Assembly (NCBI GenBank): GCA_013299045.1
Contig: JAAFJX010000017.1
Span: forward strand, 24,295 to 88,294
Length of the DNA stretch: 64,000 nucleotides
DNA from: Cytophagales bacterium
GTDB lineage: Bacteria; Bacteroidota; Bacteroidia; Cytophagales; Bernardetiaceae
Direction of reading: 5' to 3'
The position numbers were made by a program, and so were the translations under genes. Shown here one piece after another: positions 1-8,145 of the stretch. Each line of letters starts with the position of its first letter. The first letter of the stretch is position 1. The notes under the pieces are model-generated. The model did not search any database and was not told the origin of the DNA. It saw nothing but the letters and a program-made list of their open reading frames with translations.

Positions 1-2029
1 AAATCTTGACGAACAATTGGCCGACTTCCCGTATGTAAACGGAAAACTTTTTGAAGAAAACTTACCTACGGCCAGTTTCGATAGTAAAATGCGACAAGCC
101 TTGCTAGACTGTTGCTACATTGATTGGAGTAAAATTTCACCTGCAATTTTCGGTTCTATGTTTCAAAGCGTCATGAACCCCAAAGAACGCAGAAACTTGG
201 GAGCACATTACACAAGCGAAACCAATATTTTGAAATTGATTAAACCCCTTTTCTTGGACGACCTTTGGAGCGAATTTGAAAGTATCAAAGACAATAAAAA
301 CAAACTACCCGAATTTCATAAAAAACTAAGCACACTCAAATTCCTTGACCCTGCTTGTGGTTGCGGAAACTTCCTTGTAATTACATACAGAGAATTGCGT
401 TTGTTGGAATTAGAGATTTTAAGAGCCTTATATAAATCAGGACAAAGAGTCATGGACGTTAGCGATATTATTTGGCTTGATGTGGATATGATGAGCGGAA
501 TTGAATATGAAGAATTTCCTGCACGAATTGCCGAAGTAGCCATGTGGCTCATTGACCACCAAATGAATATGCAAATAAGCAATGAGTTCGGACAATACTT
601 TGTTCGTTTGCCTCTGAAAAAAGCCGCAAAGATTGTGCACGGTGATGCATTAGAAACCGATTGGGAAAATATAGTTTCAAAAAATGACCTTTCTTTTATT
701 CTTGGCAATCCGCCTTTTATTGGTTCTAAAATAATGAAGCAAAGCCAACGTGACCAAATTGTAAAACAGTTCGACAACGCAGACGGAAGCGGAGTTTTAG
801 ACTATGTAACAGGTTGGTATATTAAAGCAGCTAAATTTATTCAAGACACAAAAATTAAAGTTGCGTTTGTTTCTACAAACTCAATTGTTCAAGGCGAACA
901 AACGAGTATACTTTGGGGGCAGATGCTGAATAAATACAAAATCAAAATTCACTTTGCCCATCGCACTTTTAAATGGAGTAATGAAGCCAAAGGAAATGCA
1001 GCAGTATATTGTGTAATAATTGGTTTTGCTAATTACGAAACTATTAACAAAAGTATTTTTGAATATGAAGATATTAAAGGCGAAGCCCACGAATTGAAAG
1101 TAAAAAATATCAATCCATATTTGGTTGATGCAAAGGATATTTTAATTACCAAGAAGACTAATGCAATTTGTAAAATTCCAAAAATTAAATTTGGAAATCA
1201 ACCTATTGACGGTGGATGGCTAATTTTAGACGAACAAGAAAGAAATGAAGCTATAGAAAAAGAACCATATATTGAAAAATATATTAGACGATATTATGGC
1301 AGTGAAGAGTTTATTAATGGAAGAATAAGGTATTGTTTATGGTTCGGAAACTTTAATCCTACTGAATTAAAATCTTCAAAATTTCTTATGACGAGAGTTG
1401 GAAATGTTCGTAAGTTTAGACTTGAAAGTGAAAGAAAGGATACGCAAAAACTAGCAGATATACCAACACAATTTGCTTTTAAGTCTCACGAAGAATCTGA
1501 ATACATTATAATTCCAAGCGTTTCTTCTGAAAGAAGAAAATATATTCCTATTGGTTTTATGTCAGCTAATGAAATTGCTAGTAACCTTTGTTTAATAATA
1601 CCTAATGCCGAACTTTTTCACTTTGGCGTTTTAACTTCATTAATGCATATGGCTTGGGTAAAAAATATTTGCGGAAGATTAAAAAGTGATTTTAGATATT
1701 CAAATGGTATTGTTTACAACAACTATCCTTGGCCAGAAAATCCGACCGAGAAACAAATCAAAGCTATTGAAACTGCTGCAAAAAAAGTATTAGACACAAG
1801 ATTACAATTTCCAAAAAGTAAAATGTCTGATTTGTATGAACTTGATGGAATGCCACCAGCATTGGTAAAAGCACACAACGAGCTAGACAAAGCCGTGGAC
1901 TTGGCCTACAGACCGCAACCGTTCACCAGTGAAGCCAATCGTATGGAATTTTTATTTGAACTCTACGAAAAATACACTGCCAATATTTTTACAAAAGAAA
2001 AAGTAAAAAAAGGGAAGAAAAAACAGTAA
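1..2029 (+). CDS. MmeI-like class I SAM-dependent DNA methyltransferase, C-terminal part (cut by window edge)
   Basis: The frame is open from the first bases of the window, so the gene starts upstream; the TTG at 17 is internal. Visible in order are the SAM-binding motif I (DPACGCGNF, about nt 349-375), the amino-methyltransferase motif IV NPPF (about 706-717), a target-recognition stretch, and a C-terminal segment with the YPWP, MPPALVKAH and LDKAVDLAY motifs typical of MmeI-type enzymes. These methylate adenine in DNA. In full-length members an N-terminal nuclease and helical spacer make a single-chain type IIG restriction-modification enzyme; that half is outside the window, so nuclease activity cannot be judged. 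The next gene begins 100 nt downstream and is functionally unrelated. Confidence 0.85.
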   Translation, partial: NLDEQLADFPYVNGKLFEENLPTASFDSKMRQALLDCCYIDWSKISPAIFGSMFQSVMNPKERRNLGAHYTSETNILKLIKPLFLDDLWSEFESIKDNKNKLPEFHKKLSTLKFLDPACGCGNFLVITYRELRLLELEILRALYKSGQRVMDVSDIIWLDVDMMSGIEYEEFPARIAEVAMWLIDHQMNMQISNEFGQYFVRLPLKKAAKIVHGDALETDWENIVSKNDLSFILGNPPFIGSKIMKQSQRDQIVKQFDNADGSGVLDYVTGWYIKAAKFIQDTKIKVAFVSTNSIVQGEQTSILWGQMLNKYKIKIHFAHRTFKWSNEAKGNAAVYCVIIGFANYETINKSIFEYEDIKGEAHELKVKNINPYLVDAKDILITKKTNAICKIPKIKFGNQPIDGGWLILDEQERNEAIEKEPYIEKYIRRYYGSEEFINGRIRYCLWFGNFNPTELKSSKFLMTRVGNVRKFRLESERKDTQKLADIPTQFAFKSHEESEYIIIPSVSSERRKYIPIGFMSANEIASNLCLIIPNAELFHFGVLTSLMHMAWVKNICGRLKSDFRYSNGIVYNNYPWPENPTEKQIKAIETAAKKVLDTRLQFPKSKMSDLYELDGMPPALVKAHNELDKAVDLAYRPQPFTSEANRMEFLFELYEKYTANIFTKEKVKKGKKKQ

Positions 2030-2129
2030 ATTTGCCGAATGTTTTATAGACGGAAGTACTTAATCTATTGGATACAATACTTGATGACCAAAACTCTAAG
2101 ACCGAATGCCAAGCCCTTGACCGACCGCT

Positions 2130-2846
2130 ATGAATACAACAAAAAACTACAAACATATTTTTTGGGATTTAGACCACACCCTCTGGGACTTTGAAAAAAA
2201 TGCGGATATAACTCTCCGCTTGTTGTTTGCGCAGCACAGCCTAGCAGAAGTTCTACAAACAAATCCAGACAGGTTTTGCGAGCTGTTTTCTAAAAACAAT
2301 CATGAACTTTGGGTGCTTTACAACAGCAGCCAAATCAACAAAAATGAACTAAGAAAATTGCGTTTCCCGCGTTTGTTCAAGCGTTTTGGTGTTTCTGAAA
2401 AGTTTGTGCCGCCTAGCATAGAAGATGAGTATCAAACCATTTGCCGACAGCAGCCACATTTGATGCCCAATGCCCGCCTGGTTCTAAAAACCCTGCAAGA
2501 ACGCGGTTATCAGATGCACATCATTTCTAACGGGTTTCAGGACGCACAGGCCGAAAAACTTGTTTGTGCAAATCTAGATACTTTTTTTCAAGTTTTGGTT
2601 ACTTCCGAAAGTTGTTCTTACCGCAAGCCTCAAAAAGGTATCTTTTTACATACCTTTCAGAAATGTGCAGCCAAAGCCCAAGAAAGCATCATGATAGGCG
2701 ATAATTTGAGTACGGATATTGCCGGTGCCAATGCCGTCCAGATGCACAACGTTTGGTATAATCCCAATAAAGAAGTTAATTCAAGCGCTGAAAAGCCTAC
2801 TTTTCAGATACATGACCTGGCTGAACTATTAGATATTTGCATTTAA
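2130..2846 (+). CDS. yjjG: YjjG-family noncanonical pyrimidine nucleotidase (HAD superfamily)
   Basis: A 238-residue HAD hydrolase. Motif I is FWDLDHT, with the nucleophile and general-acid aspartates at residues 13 and 15. The cap helices follow, then motif II around HIISNG and motif III/IV as RKPQKG and MIGDNLSTDI. The opening pattern HIFWDLDHTLWDFE is characteristic of the YjjG/house-cleaning 5'-nucleotidase group, which dephosphorylates non-canonical pyrimidine nucleotides such as 5-fluoro- or 5-hydroxy-dUMP in the cytoplasm. Length is normal for the family. It stands alone between the methyltransferase and a lipoprotein gene. The substrate is inferred from family membership only. Confidence 0.88.
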   Translation: MNTTKNYKHIFWDLDHTLWDFEKNADITLRLLFAQHSLAEVLQTNPDRFCELFSKNNHELWVLYNSSQINKNELRKLRFPRLFKRFGVSEKFVPPSIEDEYQTICRQQPHLMPNARLVLKTLQERGYQMHIISNGFQDAQAEKLVCANLDTFFQVLVTSESCSYRKPQKGIFLHTFQKCAAKAQESIMIGDNLSTDIAGANAVQMHNVWYNPNKEVNSSAEKPTFQIHDLAELLDICI

Positions 2847-2865
2847 AAAACAGGCGCGTTCTCTA

Positions 2866-2892
2866 TTTGTTTCTCTTTTTTTGCTAAATTTG
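2866..2892 (+). promoter_or_regulatory. Possible Bacteroidota promoter before the DUF4270-like gene
   Basis: A TAAATTTG box at 2885-2892 matches the Bacteroidota -7 consensus TAnnTTTG and lies 20 nt before the ATG at 2913. A TTTG at 2866-2869 is the only nearby -33 candidate, but the 15-nt spacer is shorter than the usual 19-21. Confidence 0.35.
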
Positions 2893-2912
2893 CGCGTCCA
2901 AAAAGAACCACC

Positions 2913-4352
2913 ATGATGCGCATTCCTTTGTCTGATAGAGTAAAACTCCTGTTTTTTCGCCTTTTTCAAATCTGTTTTTGCGGTTTGGCTGCCCTGCTGC
3001 TCGCCTGCGAAAGCCCCGAAGAATTAGGCACAGGCTTTGATTTAGACCTACTCAATACCACTTTTACCGATACTATTACGATAGATACTGAAATTACGCT
3101 CGCCGACAGTGTCAATACAACCAGTTCGCCCAATTTACTCTTTGGCGGCTATACAGACCCCGACTTTGGCAACAGCCAGTTTGAGTTTTATGCAGAATTG
3201 GGCTTTTTTGATGATTCCATTAAGTTTGTAGATAAGGAAGGCAACTTGGCTATTTATGATTCTCTCATCGTTTATCTGCCCGTTGTAACGGTTAATGGCG
3301 ACTCTGCCAAAAAGCAAACCATTGATGTATTCCGCCTGACAGAAACGCTTGGCGCAAAAGATACTTATTATCAGTTCAGTAAACTGGCCTATAATCCTAT
3401 ACCGATTGGTTCTGCAGTGTACCCTACGCAGATGTCGAACGCACTCAAAGATAGCAAGTTGAAAGATGATGCCCCCTCCTTGCGTGTAAGGGTAAACGAC
3501 GAGCTAGGCAAGGAAATTTTTTCAAAGAGCGGCCAAAGCGAATTGCGTACAGATTCTCTTTTCCGCGAATACTTCAAAGGCATTCGCGTAGCTTCGCGTG
3601 AGCGCGATGCTGCTATTTTGAGCTTCCCCGCAACTTTTGGAGGCTCTAGTGGCTCAAATCTTCAAATTTCCTATATTGGAATGATTATGCACTACCACTA
3701 TACCCGAATAGACAAAACAAAAGATGGCCGCGATAGCCTTGTTACCGTAAAAAAGAGCAAAGGTTTTGGCTTTAATTTTAACCGCTTTTTGAACATTAAG
3801 TATGACTTTTCTAGCTCGCGCTATTTGAGAGGGCTTGTGCCGGGTGGTAGCATCAATTCGCGTAGTACAGGCAATATGGGTTTTATTTTGAATGGAGTTG
3901 GCATCAGCACAAAAATGCGTTTTCCGTATTTGAAACAGATGTTTGCTGGTAAGCGCATGATGATAAACAAGGCAGACCTGTTTTTAACGCCAGATGCCGA
4001 TGCCATTGCAAAGTTCAGGACGGCCCCCAGCGCCTTACAGTTTATCAAACTTGCAGCCAATGGCCGCCCTGCTACATTTTCGGACGGTTCTTTGGATATC
4101 CTCCTGAACGAGTCTGCCTCATCAGCTACGCCTCTAAGTATGCTCTACGTGCCGAATGGGCGCGCTTACACCAATGCGCAAATGACCTTCTATGTTCAGA
4201 ATATTCTAAACAACAAAATAGAGAACAACGGCCTTGTTTTTGCGCCAAGCGGTAATGCCTCTACTTCCAATCGCTTGTTGTTTTTTGACAATGCACACCC
4301 GCGTATGGCAGACCGACTGCGACTCCGCTTGTATTACACGAGTGTAGAGTAG
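2913..4352 (+). CDS. DUF4270-like exported lipoprotein
   Basis: 479 residues with an N-terminal hydrophobic segment and a lipobox-like LLLAC around residue 32, so export and lipidation are likely. The region after the cysteine (EELGTGFDLDLLNTTFTDT, then a LLFGGYTDPDFG motif) follows the pattern of the DUF4270 family, abundant in Bacteroidota and of unknown function. The body is rich in beta-strand-like and Ser/Asn residues, consistent with a surface or periplasmic protein. The stop lies only 8 nt from the end of the convergent gene at 4361. A weak promoter is visible upstream. Family assignment is from motif recognition; function is unknown. Confidence 0.75.
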   Translation: MMRIPLSDRVKLLFFRLFQICFCGLAALLLACESPEELGTGFDLDLLNTTFTDTITIDTEITLADSVNTTSSPNLLFGGYTDPDFGNSQFEFYAELGFFDDSIKFVDKEGNLAIYDSLIVYLPVVTVNGDSAKKQTIDVFRLTETLGAKDTYYQFSKLAYNPIPIGSAVYPTQMSNALKDSKLKDDAPSLRVRVNDELGKEIFSKSGQSELRTDSLFREYFKGIRVASRERDAAILSFPATFGGSSGSNLQISYIGMIMHYHYTRIDKTKDGRDSLVTVKKSKGFGFNFNRFLNIKYDFSSSRYLRGLVPGGSINSRSTGNMGFILNGVGISTKMRFPYLKQMFAGKRMMINKADLFLTPDADAIAKFRTAPSALQFIKLAANGRPATFSDGSLDILLNESASSATPLSMLYVPNGRAYTNAQMTFYVQNILNNKIENNGLVFAPSGNASTSNRLLFFDNAHPRMADRLRLRLYYTSVE

Positions 4353-4360
4353 GCTAGAAT

Positions 4361-4933
4361 CTATTTGCTAACCTCACCAAAACCAATGTTAGAATCTATA
4401 AGCAGCCAGCCAGCTTTTAGCTGAGCAGCGCGGTAGCTAATGCTGAACGCTTCTTTACGATGCGTAAACTTAACTATAAATTCGGTATCTATGCCATAGA
4501 ATCTGTCTTTATCCGGTTCAAGCAACCCACCAAACTTTGCCTTCGGCCAAATGACCCCCTGCTCGCGGCTCATCAGTTCACAAAAAGGTTTGAGGCGTGT
4601 ATTTGCAAAAAAAGTCAGTTCCTCGTTGGCTTTTTGGGCTTTTTCAGCGCATTTAGCATCTATTTCTGTCTCAATGCTCTTAATAGCAGCCTCGTCTAAG
4701 CCGAGTGCTTGCGCCATTTTTGTATCCACTTCTATCAAATCAGCCTTACTGGGCTTTAAACTGATGAGAGCCGCACTATTTTGTGCTCTGATGGCCTCAA
4801 AAATTGCTTTTCCGAGTGCTTCAGGTGTTTTGAAATAATTATTCTGAGCTTGAAGGCTAGAGCCAAACAATGAAAAGAGCAAAATCCAGACAAACGTACA
4901 TGAGGTTCGTCCTAGTGGGAATGAAGCAGCCAT
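4361..4933 (-). CDS. Secreted hypothetical protein
   Basis: The likely start is the ATG at 4933 (MAASFPLGRTS), because it begins a clear signal peptide (WILLFSLFGSSLQAQ) that would be buried by the longer reading to 5020. The mature part is about 165 residues, with a charged helical N-terminal half and a C-terminal half ending in RAAQLKAGWLLIDSNIGF, a strand pattern common in small Bacteroidota periplasmic proteins. I do not recognise a family. It follows the DUF4286-like gene on the same strand with 28 nt between them, so the two are probably co-transcribed. Function unknown. Confidence 0.7.
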   Translation of the reverse strand: MAASFPLGRTSCTFVWILLFSLFGSSLQAQNNYFKTPEALGKAIFEAIRAQNSAALISLKPSKADLIEVDTKMAQALGLDEAAIKSIETEIDAKCAEKAQKANEELTFFANTRLKPFCELMSREQGVIWPKAKFGGLLEPDKDRFYGIDTEFIVKFTHRKEAFSISYRAAQLKAGWLLIDSNIGFGEVSK

Positions 4934-4961
4934 AATTTGTTGATAAAAAAGTGGTTGAAAT

Positions 4962-5282
4962 TTACTGACCTTCGTCCAGTACGTGCAAAATAGTTCTGAA
5001 AGCAACGAACTTATTGGCATACCGCTTCTGATGGTCTGCTTGGAGTGCTGGCGCGTATTTTTTTTGGTAAAGGTCTAAGTGCGTAGCGCTTTCGCAGCGG
5101 TACTGAATAGCAAAGGTCTGACCGGTCTCTTCGGGTTGCTGGGCTTCAATTCGCAAAATTTTATAATCCAAAAACATACCCGTCCGCATTACGTCAGGGA
5201 TATGCGTTTGGCGCATCCAAGCCAGCCACTCATTGGCCACACTTTCTTCTACATTGACCGTAACGTTGTAAATGACATTCAT
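4962..5282 (-). CDS. DUF4286-family small protein
   Basis: 106 residues starting MNVIYNVTVNVEESVANEW. It resembles the DUF4286 family: a ferredoxin-like alpha/beta protein with an early VNV strand, a W..WM..THIPDVM segment and a central YRCES stretch. Members are cytoplasmic-looking, without signal or membrane segment, and have no established function. The structural resemblance to dimeric alpha-beta barrel proteins is an inference. It lies between an HMA protein and a secreted protein on the same strand with short gaps, so these three may form one transcript. Confidence 0.75.
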   Translation of the reverse strand: MNVIYNVTVNVEESVANEWLAWMRQTHIPDVMRTGMFLDYKILRIEAQQPEETGQTFAIQYRCESATHLDLYQKKYAPALQADHQKRYANKFVAFRTILHVLDEGQ

Positions 5283-5318
5283 GATGTTCTTCGTTCAGAG
5301 CAGTTGGTCAGAATAGCC

Positions 5319-5687
5319 TTAATCGTGTCCGCCTTTTTTGCAGCAGGCTGGTAGTTTTTCATAAGCGACAGGGTCGGCCACCAATTCATCGGCATCATAA
5401 CCTATTTTTTGTAAAACTGTTTTGAGAGCCAATGCAGTTACTACGTTGGAGTTAAATTGCACCTTCAAAACATCAGTTTTGAGATTCAGAACAGCTTTCT
5501 TTACGCCCTTTTGCTTATAAAACGTGGTTTCTATGCGTTCCTTACACGCGCCACATTGCGAAGACGTTTTAATGTTGATAGACTGCCAAACATTCTTGGT
5601 AGAGGCTGTAGTCTGTGCATAGACAGGAGAGTTGGCCGTAGTGCAAAAGAGCATGAATGCGCCTATTATCAAAAACAAAGATTTCAT
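5319..5687 (-). CDS. Exported heavy-metal-associated (HMA) domain protein
   Basis: The ATG at 5687 starts a typical signal peptide (MKSLFLIIGAFMLFCTTA...VYAQ), so the longer reading to 5726 is not preferred. The mature protein is a single HMA ferredoxin-like domain with the metal-binding motif CGAC (context SSQCGACKERIE), then GVKKAVLNLKTD and a second half ending LQKIGYDADE. A cysteine-rich C-terminus (ACCKKGGHD) could add metal ligands. HMA domains bind soft metals such as Cu(I) or Hg(II) through two cysteines; export suggests periplasmic metal capture rather than cytosolic chaperoning. The metal is not shown by the sequence. Confidence 0.8.
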   Translation of the reverse strand: MKSLFLIIGAFMLFCTTANSPVYAQTTASTKNVWQSINIKTSSQCGACKERIETTFYKQKGVKKAVLNLKTDVLKVQFNSNVVTALALKTVLQKIGYDADELVADPVAYEKLPACCKKGGHD

Positions 5688-5726
5688 TTTTTGAGTGTTT
5701 TCTTGAATGCAAAAAAAAGTAATCAA

Positions 5727-6162
5727 CTACAAATTACAACAAACTTGCGGCTGCAAATATAACGCTTTTGTGCCACACTTGTTGCAAAATTTCAGGTGTA
5801 TTTGGCTAAACCTTGCCCTCAGAAATTTCTGACTGGCTAGATGAATCCAAACTCAAAAACACTAGGCCTGAGAGGCGTTTGTCTGCAATGCACCGTTTTT
5901 TCTAAGCTGCCCATGAACTGTCGGGGTCGGTTATGCCCCTACTTGTTGCCGACCAGGGTACTCTTATTTGTTGGCAAAAAATCAAGCGTTTTTAGAGATG
6001 GTCTAGATAGTTTTTCTCTGATACGGAAACATGACATTCTCTGAGGTAGATGCAGCACCATAGGTAAAGACAACCCAAATAAATTTTGTCAGTAAAGTCG
6101 AGTAAAGATATTGCTTTTGCTTAACTTGCGCCCAATATTTAAGCTAAGACCTCAAAAAAATC
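5727..6162. other. Gene-free stretch with one GC-rich hairpin
   Basis: About 435 nt without a convincing gene. The only clear structure is an inverted repeat, GGTCGG at 5925-5930 and CCGACC at 5949-5954. It overlaps an alternative pairing of GGGG with CCCC inside the loop. No T-run follows, so it does not look like a terminator. The 67-codon reading frame here has no family resemblance and is not called. Confidence 0.4.
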
Positions 6163-6804
6163 ATGTACACCTATCTATTGCACACCCACAAGACCGTTGT
6201 GATTCTGTTTTTGCTGATTTATTTGACTAAAACCATACTCCTTTTTGTGAACAAGGACACCTTGGGCAAGTTCAGCAAAATTGCCAAAGTACCCGAAATG
6301 ATTATCAGCTTTCTGTTTTTGGGTACAGGCATAGCCATGATGACTATGATGGCAGAACCTACCAAAACCCTTCTATTGATTAAGATTGTGGGCGTTTTGG
6401 TTTCTATCCCGCTGGCAGTTATTGGTTTTAAAAAAGATAAAGAAAACAAACTACTGGCTGTTCTGTCTTTGGTCTTGATAATAGGGGCTTACGGTTTGGC
6501 AGAAGTGAGCCGTCGGCGAGTAGAAAAACAAGAGCTTGGTGCGTCTGCAAACCCCTCTGCTTCTGGTTATGATGCCAAACTGCATGGCCAAGAAGTTTAT
6601 AGCAAATATTGCGTAAGTTGCCACGGCCAAGACGGCGCTCTGGGGCTTTCGGGTGCTAAAAATTTACAGATTTCGGCTCTCAGTGAACAAGAGAGTATAA
6701 ACATCATCACCAATGGCAAAAATGCCATGGCCCCTTACAAAAAAGTACTGAGTGAGGCAGATATTCAAGCCGTGGCGGCCTACGTCCGAACGCTCAAAAA
6801 ATGA
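6163..6804 (+). CDS. SirB2-like membrane domain fused to a c-type cytochrome domain
   Basis: 213 residues. The first ~120 contain four hydrophobic segments resembling the SirB2 integral membrane family (MYTYLLHTHKTVVILFL..., KIVGVLVSIPLAVIGF). A short linker leads to a mono-haem cytochrome c domain: the haem attachment motif is CVSCH at residues 150-154, followed by HGQDGALGL and a likely distal ligand in NAMAPYKKVL. The haem domain would sit in the periplasm, anchored by the membrane part. A role in electron transfer is inferred; the partner is unknown. recA starts 46 nt downstream on the same strand, so co-transcription is possible. Confidence 0.82.
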   Translation: MYTYLLHTHKTVVILFLLIYLTKTILLFVNKDTLGKFSKIAKVPEMIISFLFLGTGIAMMTMMAEPTKTLLLIKIVGVLVSIPLAVIGFKKDKENKLLAVLSLVLIIGAYGLAEVSRRRVEKQELGASANPSASGYDAKLHGQEVYSKYCVSCHGQDGALGLSGAKNLQISALSEQESINIITNGKNAMAPYKKVLSEADIQAVAAYVRTLKK

Positions 6805-6850
6805 TTCGTTACCTTTACATATCGCTTAAATCCTTAAAAATCGCAAGAAA

Positions 6851-7936
6851 ATGTCCGACGATAAAGACAAAAAGAAAAAATTAGAAATGCTCAAAGGCAC
6901 TATTGCCAAAATAGAAAAGAGCTATGGCAAGGGCACTATTATGCTCATGAGCGACGACAACGTTCAGAATGTTCCCTGTATTTCTACAGGTTCATTGGGT
7001 GTGGATATTGCCTTGGGTATAGGTGGTTTTCCACGTGGCCGTGTTGTTGAAATTTATGGCCCTGAGGCTTCGGGCAAGACCACGCTGGCGCTTCATGCCA
7101 TTGCAGAATGCCAAAAGCAAGGCGGTATAGCGGCTTTTATTGATGCGGAACACGCATTTGATAGAAAATATGCTGAAAATTTGGGTATAGACTTACAAAA
7201 TCTCTTTGTGTCGCAGCCCGACAGCGGGGAACAAGCCCTTGAAATTACCGAACAACTGATTCGTTCTTCTGCCATAGATATCATTGTCATTGACTCGGTG
7301 GCGGCTCTTGTGCCTAAGGCAGAGCTAGATGGCGAAATGGGTGAGAGTAAAATGGGCTTACAGGCGCGTTTGATGAGCCAGGCTCTCCGCAAAATGACGG
7401 GTATTATTAACAAGACCAATTGCTGCTGCATTTTTATCAATCAGCTGCGCGATAAGATTGGGGTTATGTTTGGCAACCCAGAAACAACCACTGGGGGCAA
7501 TGCGCTCAAATTCTATGCTTCGGTTCGTTTGGATATTCGGCGTATAACAGCCATCAAGGACGGCGATAATGTGGTTGGTAACCGCACTCGCGTCAAAGTA
7601 CAAAAGAATAAGCTCGCACCGCCATTCAAGCAAGTTGAATTTGACATCATTTATGGCGAAGGTGTATCCAAAATCGGCGAGATATTGGATTTAGCCGTAG
7701 AGCACAATATTATTAAAAAGTCTGGCTCATGGTTTTCTTACAAAGATGCTAAAATAGGACAAGGCCGCGATTTTGTAAAAAACTATCTCAAAGAGAATCC
7801 GGCTCTCACTGCCGAAGTGGAAGGGCTTATCAGAGAAATGTTTGAGAAAAAGCGTAAAAATGCGCCGCCAGAACTAGAGGCTGCAGACTACTCCGGCAAC
7901 GAATTTTTTGACGAAAGTTTAGAAGACTTGGAATAG
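6851..7936 (+). CDS. recA: Recombinase A
   Basis: 361 residues, normal for RecA. Walker A is GPEASGKT at residues 70-77, Walker B is around [10 protein letters not shown], and the MAW/loop regions follow, including [29 protein letters not shown]. The C-terminus is acidic (ESLEDLE), as in other RecA proteins, where it modulates DNA access. It catalyses ATP-dependent strand exchange in recombinational repair and stimulates LexA-type self-cleavage. A strong intrinsic terminator follows 14 nt after the stop. I could not identify an SOS box upstream. Confidence 0.98.
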   Translation: MSDDKDKKKKLEMLKGTIAKIEKSYGKGTIMLMSDDNVQNVPCISTGSLGVDIALGIGGFPRGRVVEIYGPEASGKTTLALHAIAECQKQGGIAAFIDAEHAFDRKYAENLGIDLQNLFVSQPDSGEQALEITEQLIRSSAIDIIVIDSVAALVPKAELDGEMGESKMGLQARLMSQALRKMTGIINKTNCCCIFINQLRDKIGVMFGNPETTTGGNALKFYASVRLDIRRITAIKDGDNVVGNRTRVKVQKNKLAPPFKQVEFDIIYGEGVSKIGEILDLAVEHNIIKKSGSWFSYKDAKIGQGRDFVKNYLKENPALTAEVEGLIREMFEKKRKNAPPELEAADYSGNEFFDESLEDLE

Positions 7937-7949
7937 CAATAACTATCAA

Positions 7950-7990
7950 AAATCTCCCAAGTATCTGATTTATTTGGGAGATTTTTTTTT
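7950..7990 (+). terminator. Rho-independent terminator after recA
   Basis: Perfect stem AAATCTCCCAA (7950-7960) with TTGGGAGATTT (7974-7984), a 13-nt loop, and a run of T to 7990. Confidence 0.92.
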
Positions 7991-8145
7991 AAAACGAAAA
8001 TAACGATTCAATCCTTGCGCCGCGTTTATTGTTACCACAATGCGTTGTTTTGTCTTAGATGTTCTTGCTTTTTTAGTTCAGTACTTTATTGTTTTCAGAT
8101 TTATTGGTACATTTGAGGTAAGTTTTATGGCTTAAGTCGTTAAGA

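Noticed and set aside
5841..6044. 67-codon plus-strand reading frame
   Set aside because: Cys/Leu-rich translation without family resemblance, no promoter or start context, within a structured spacer.
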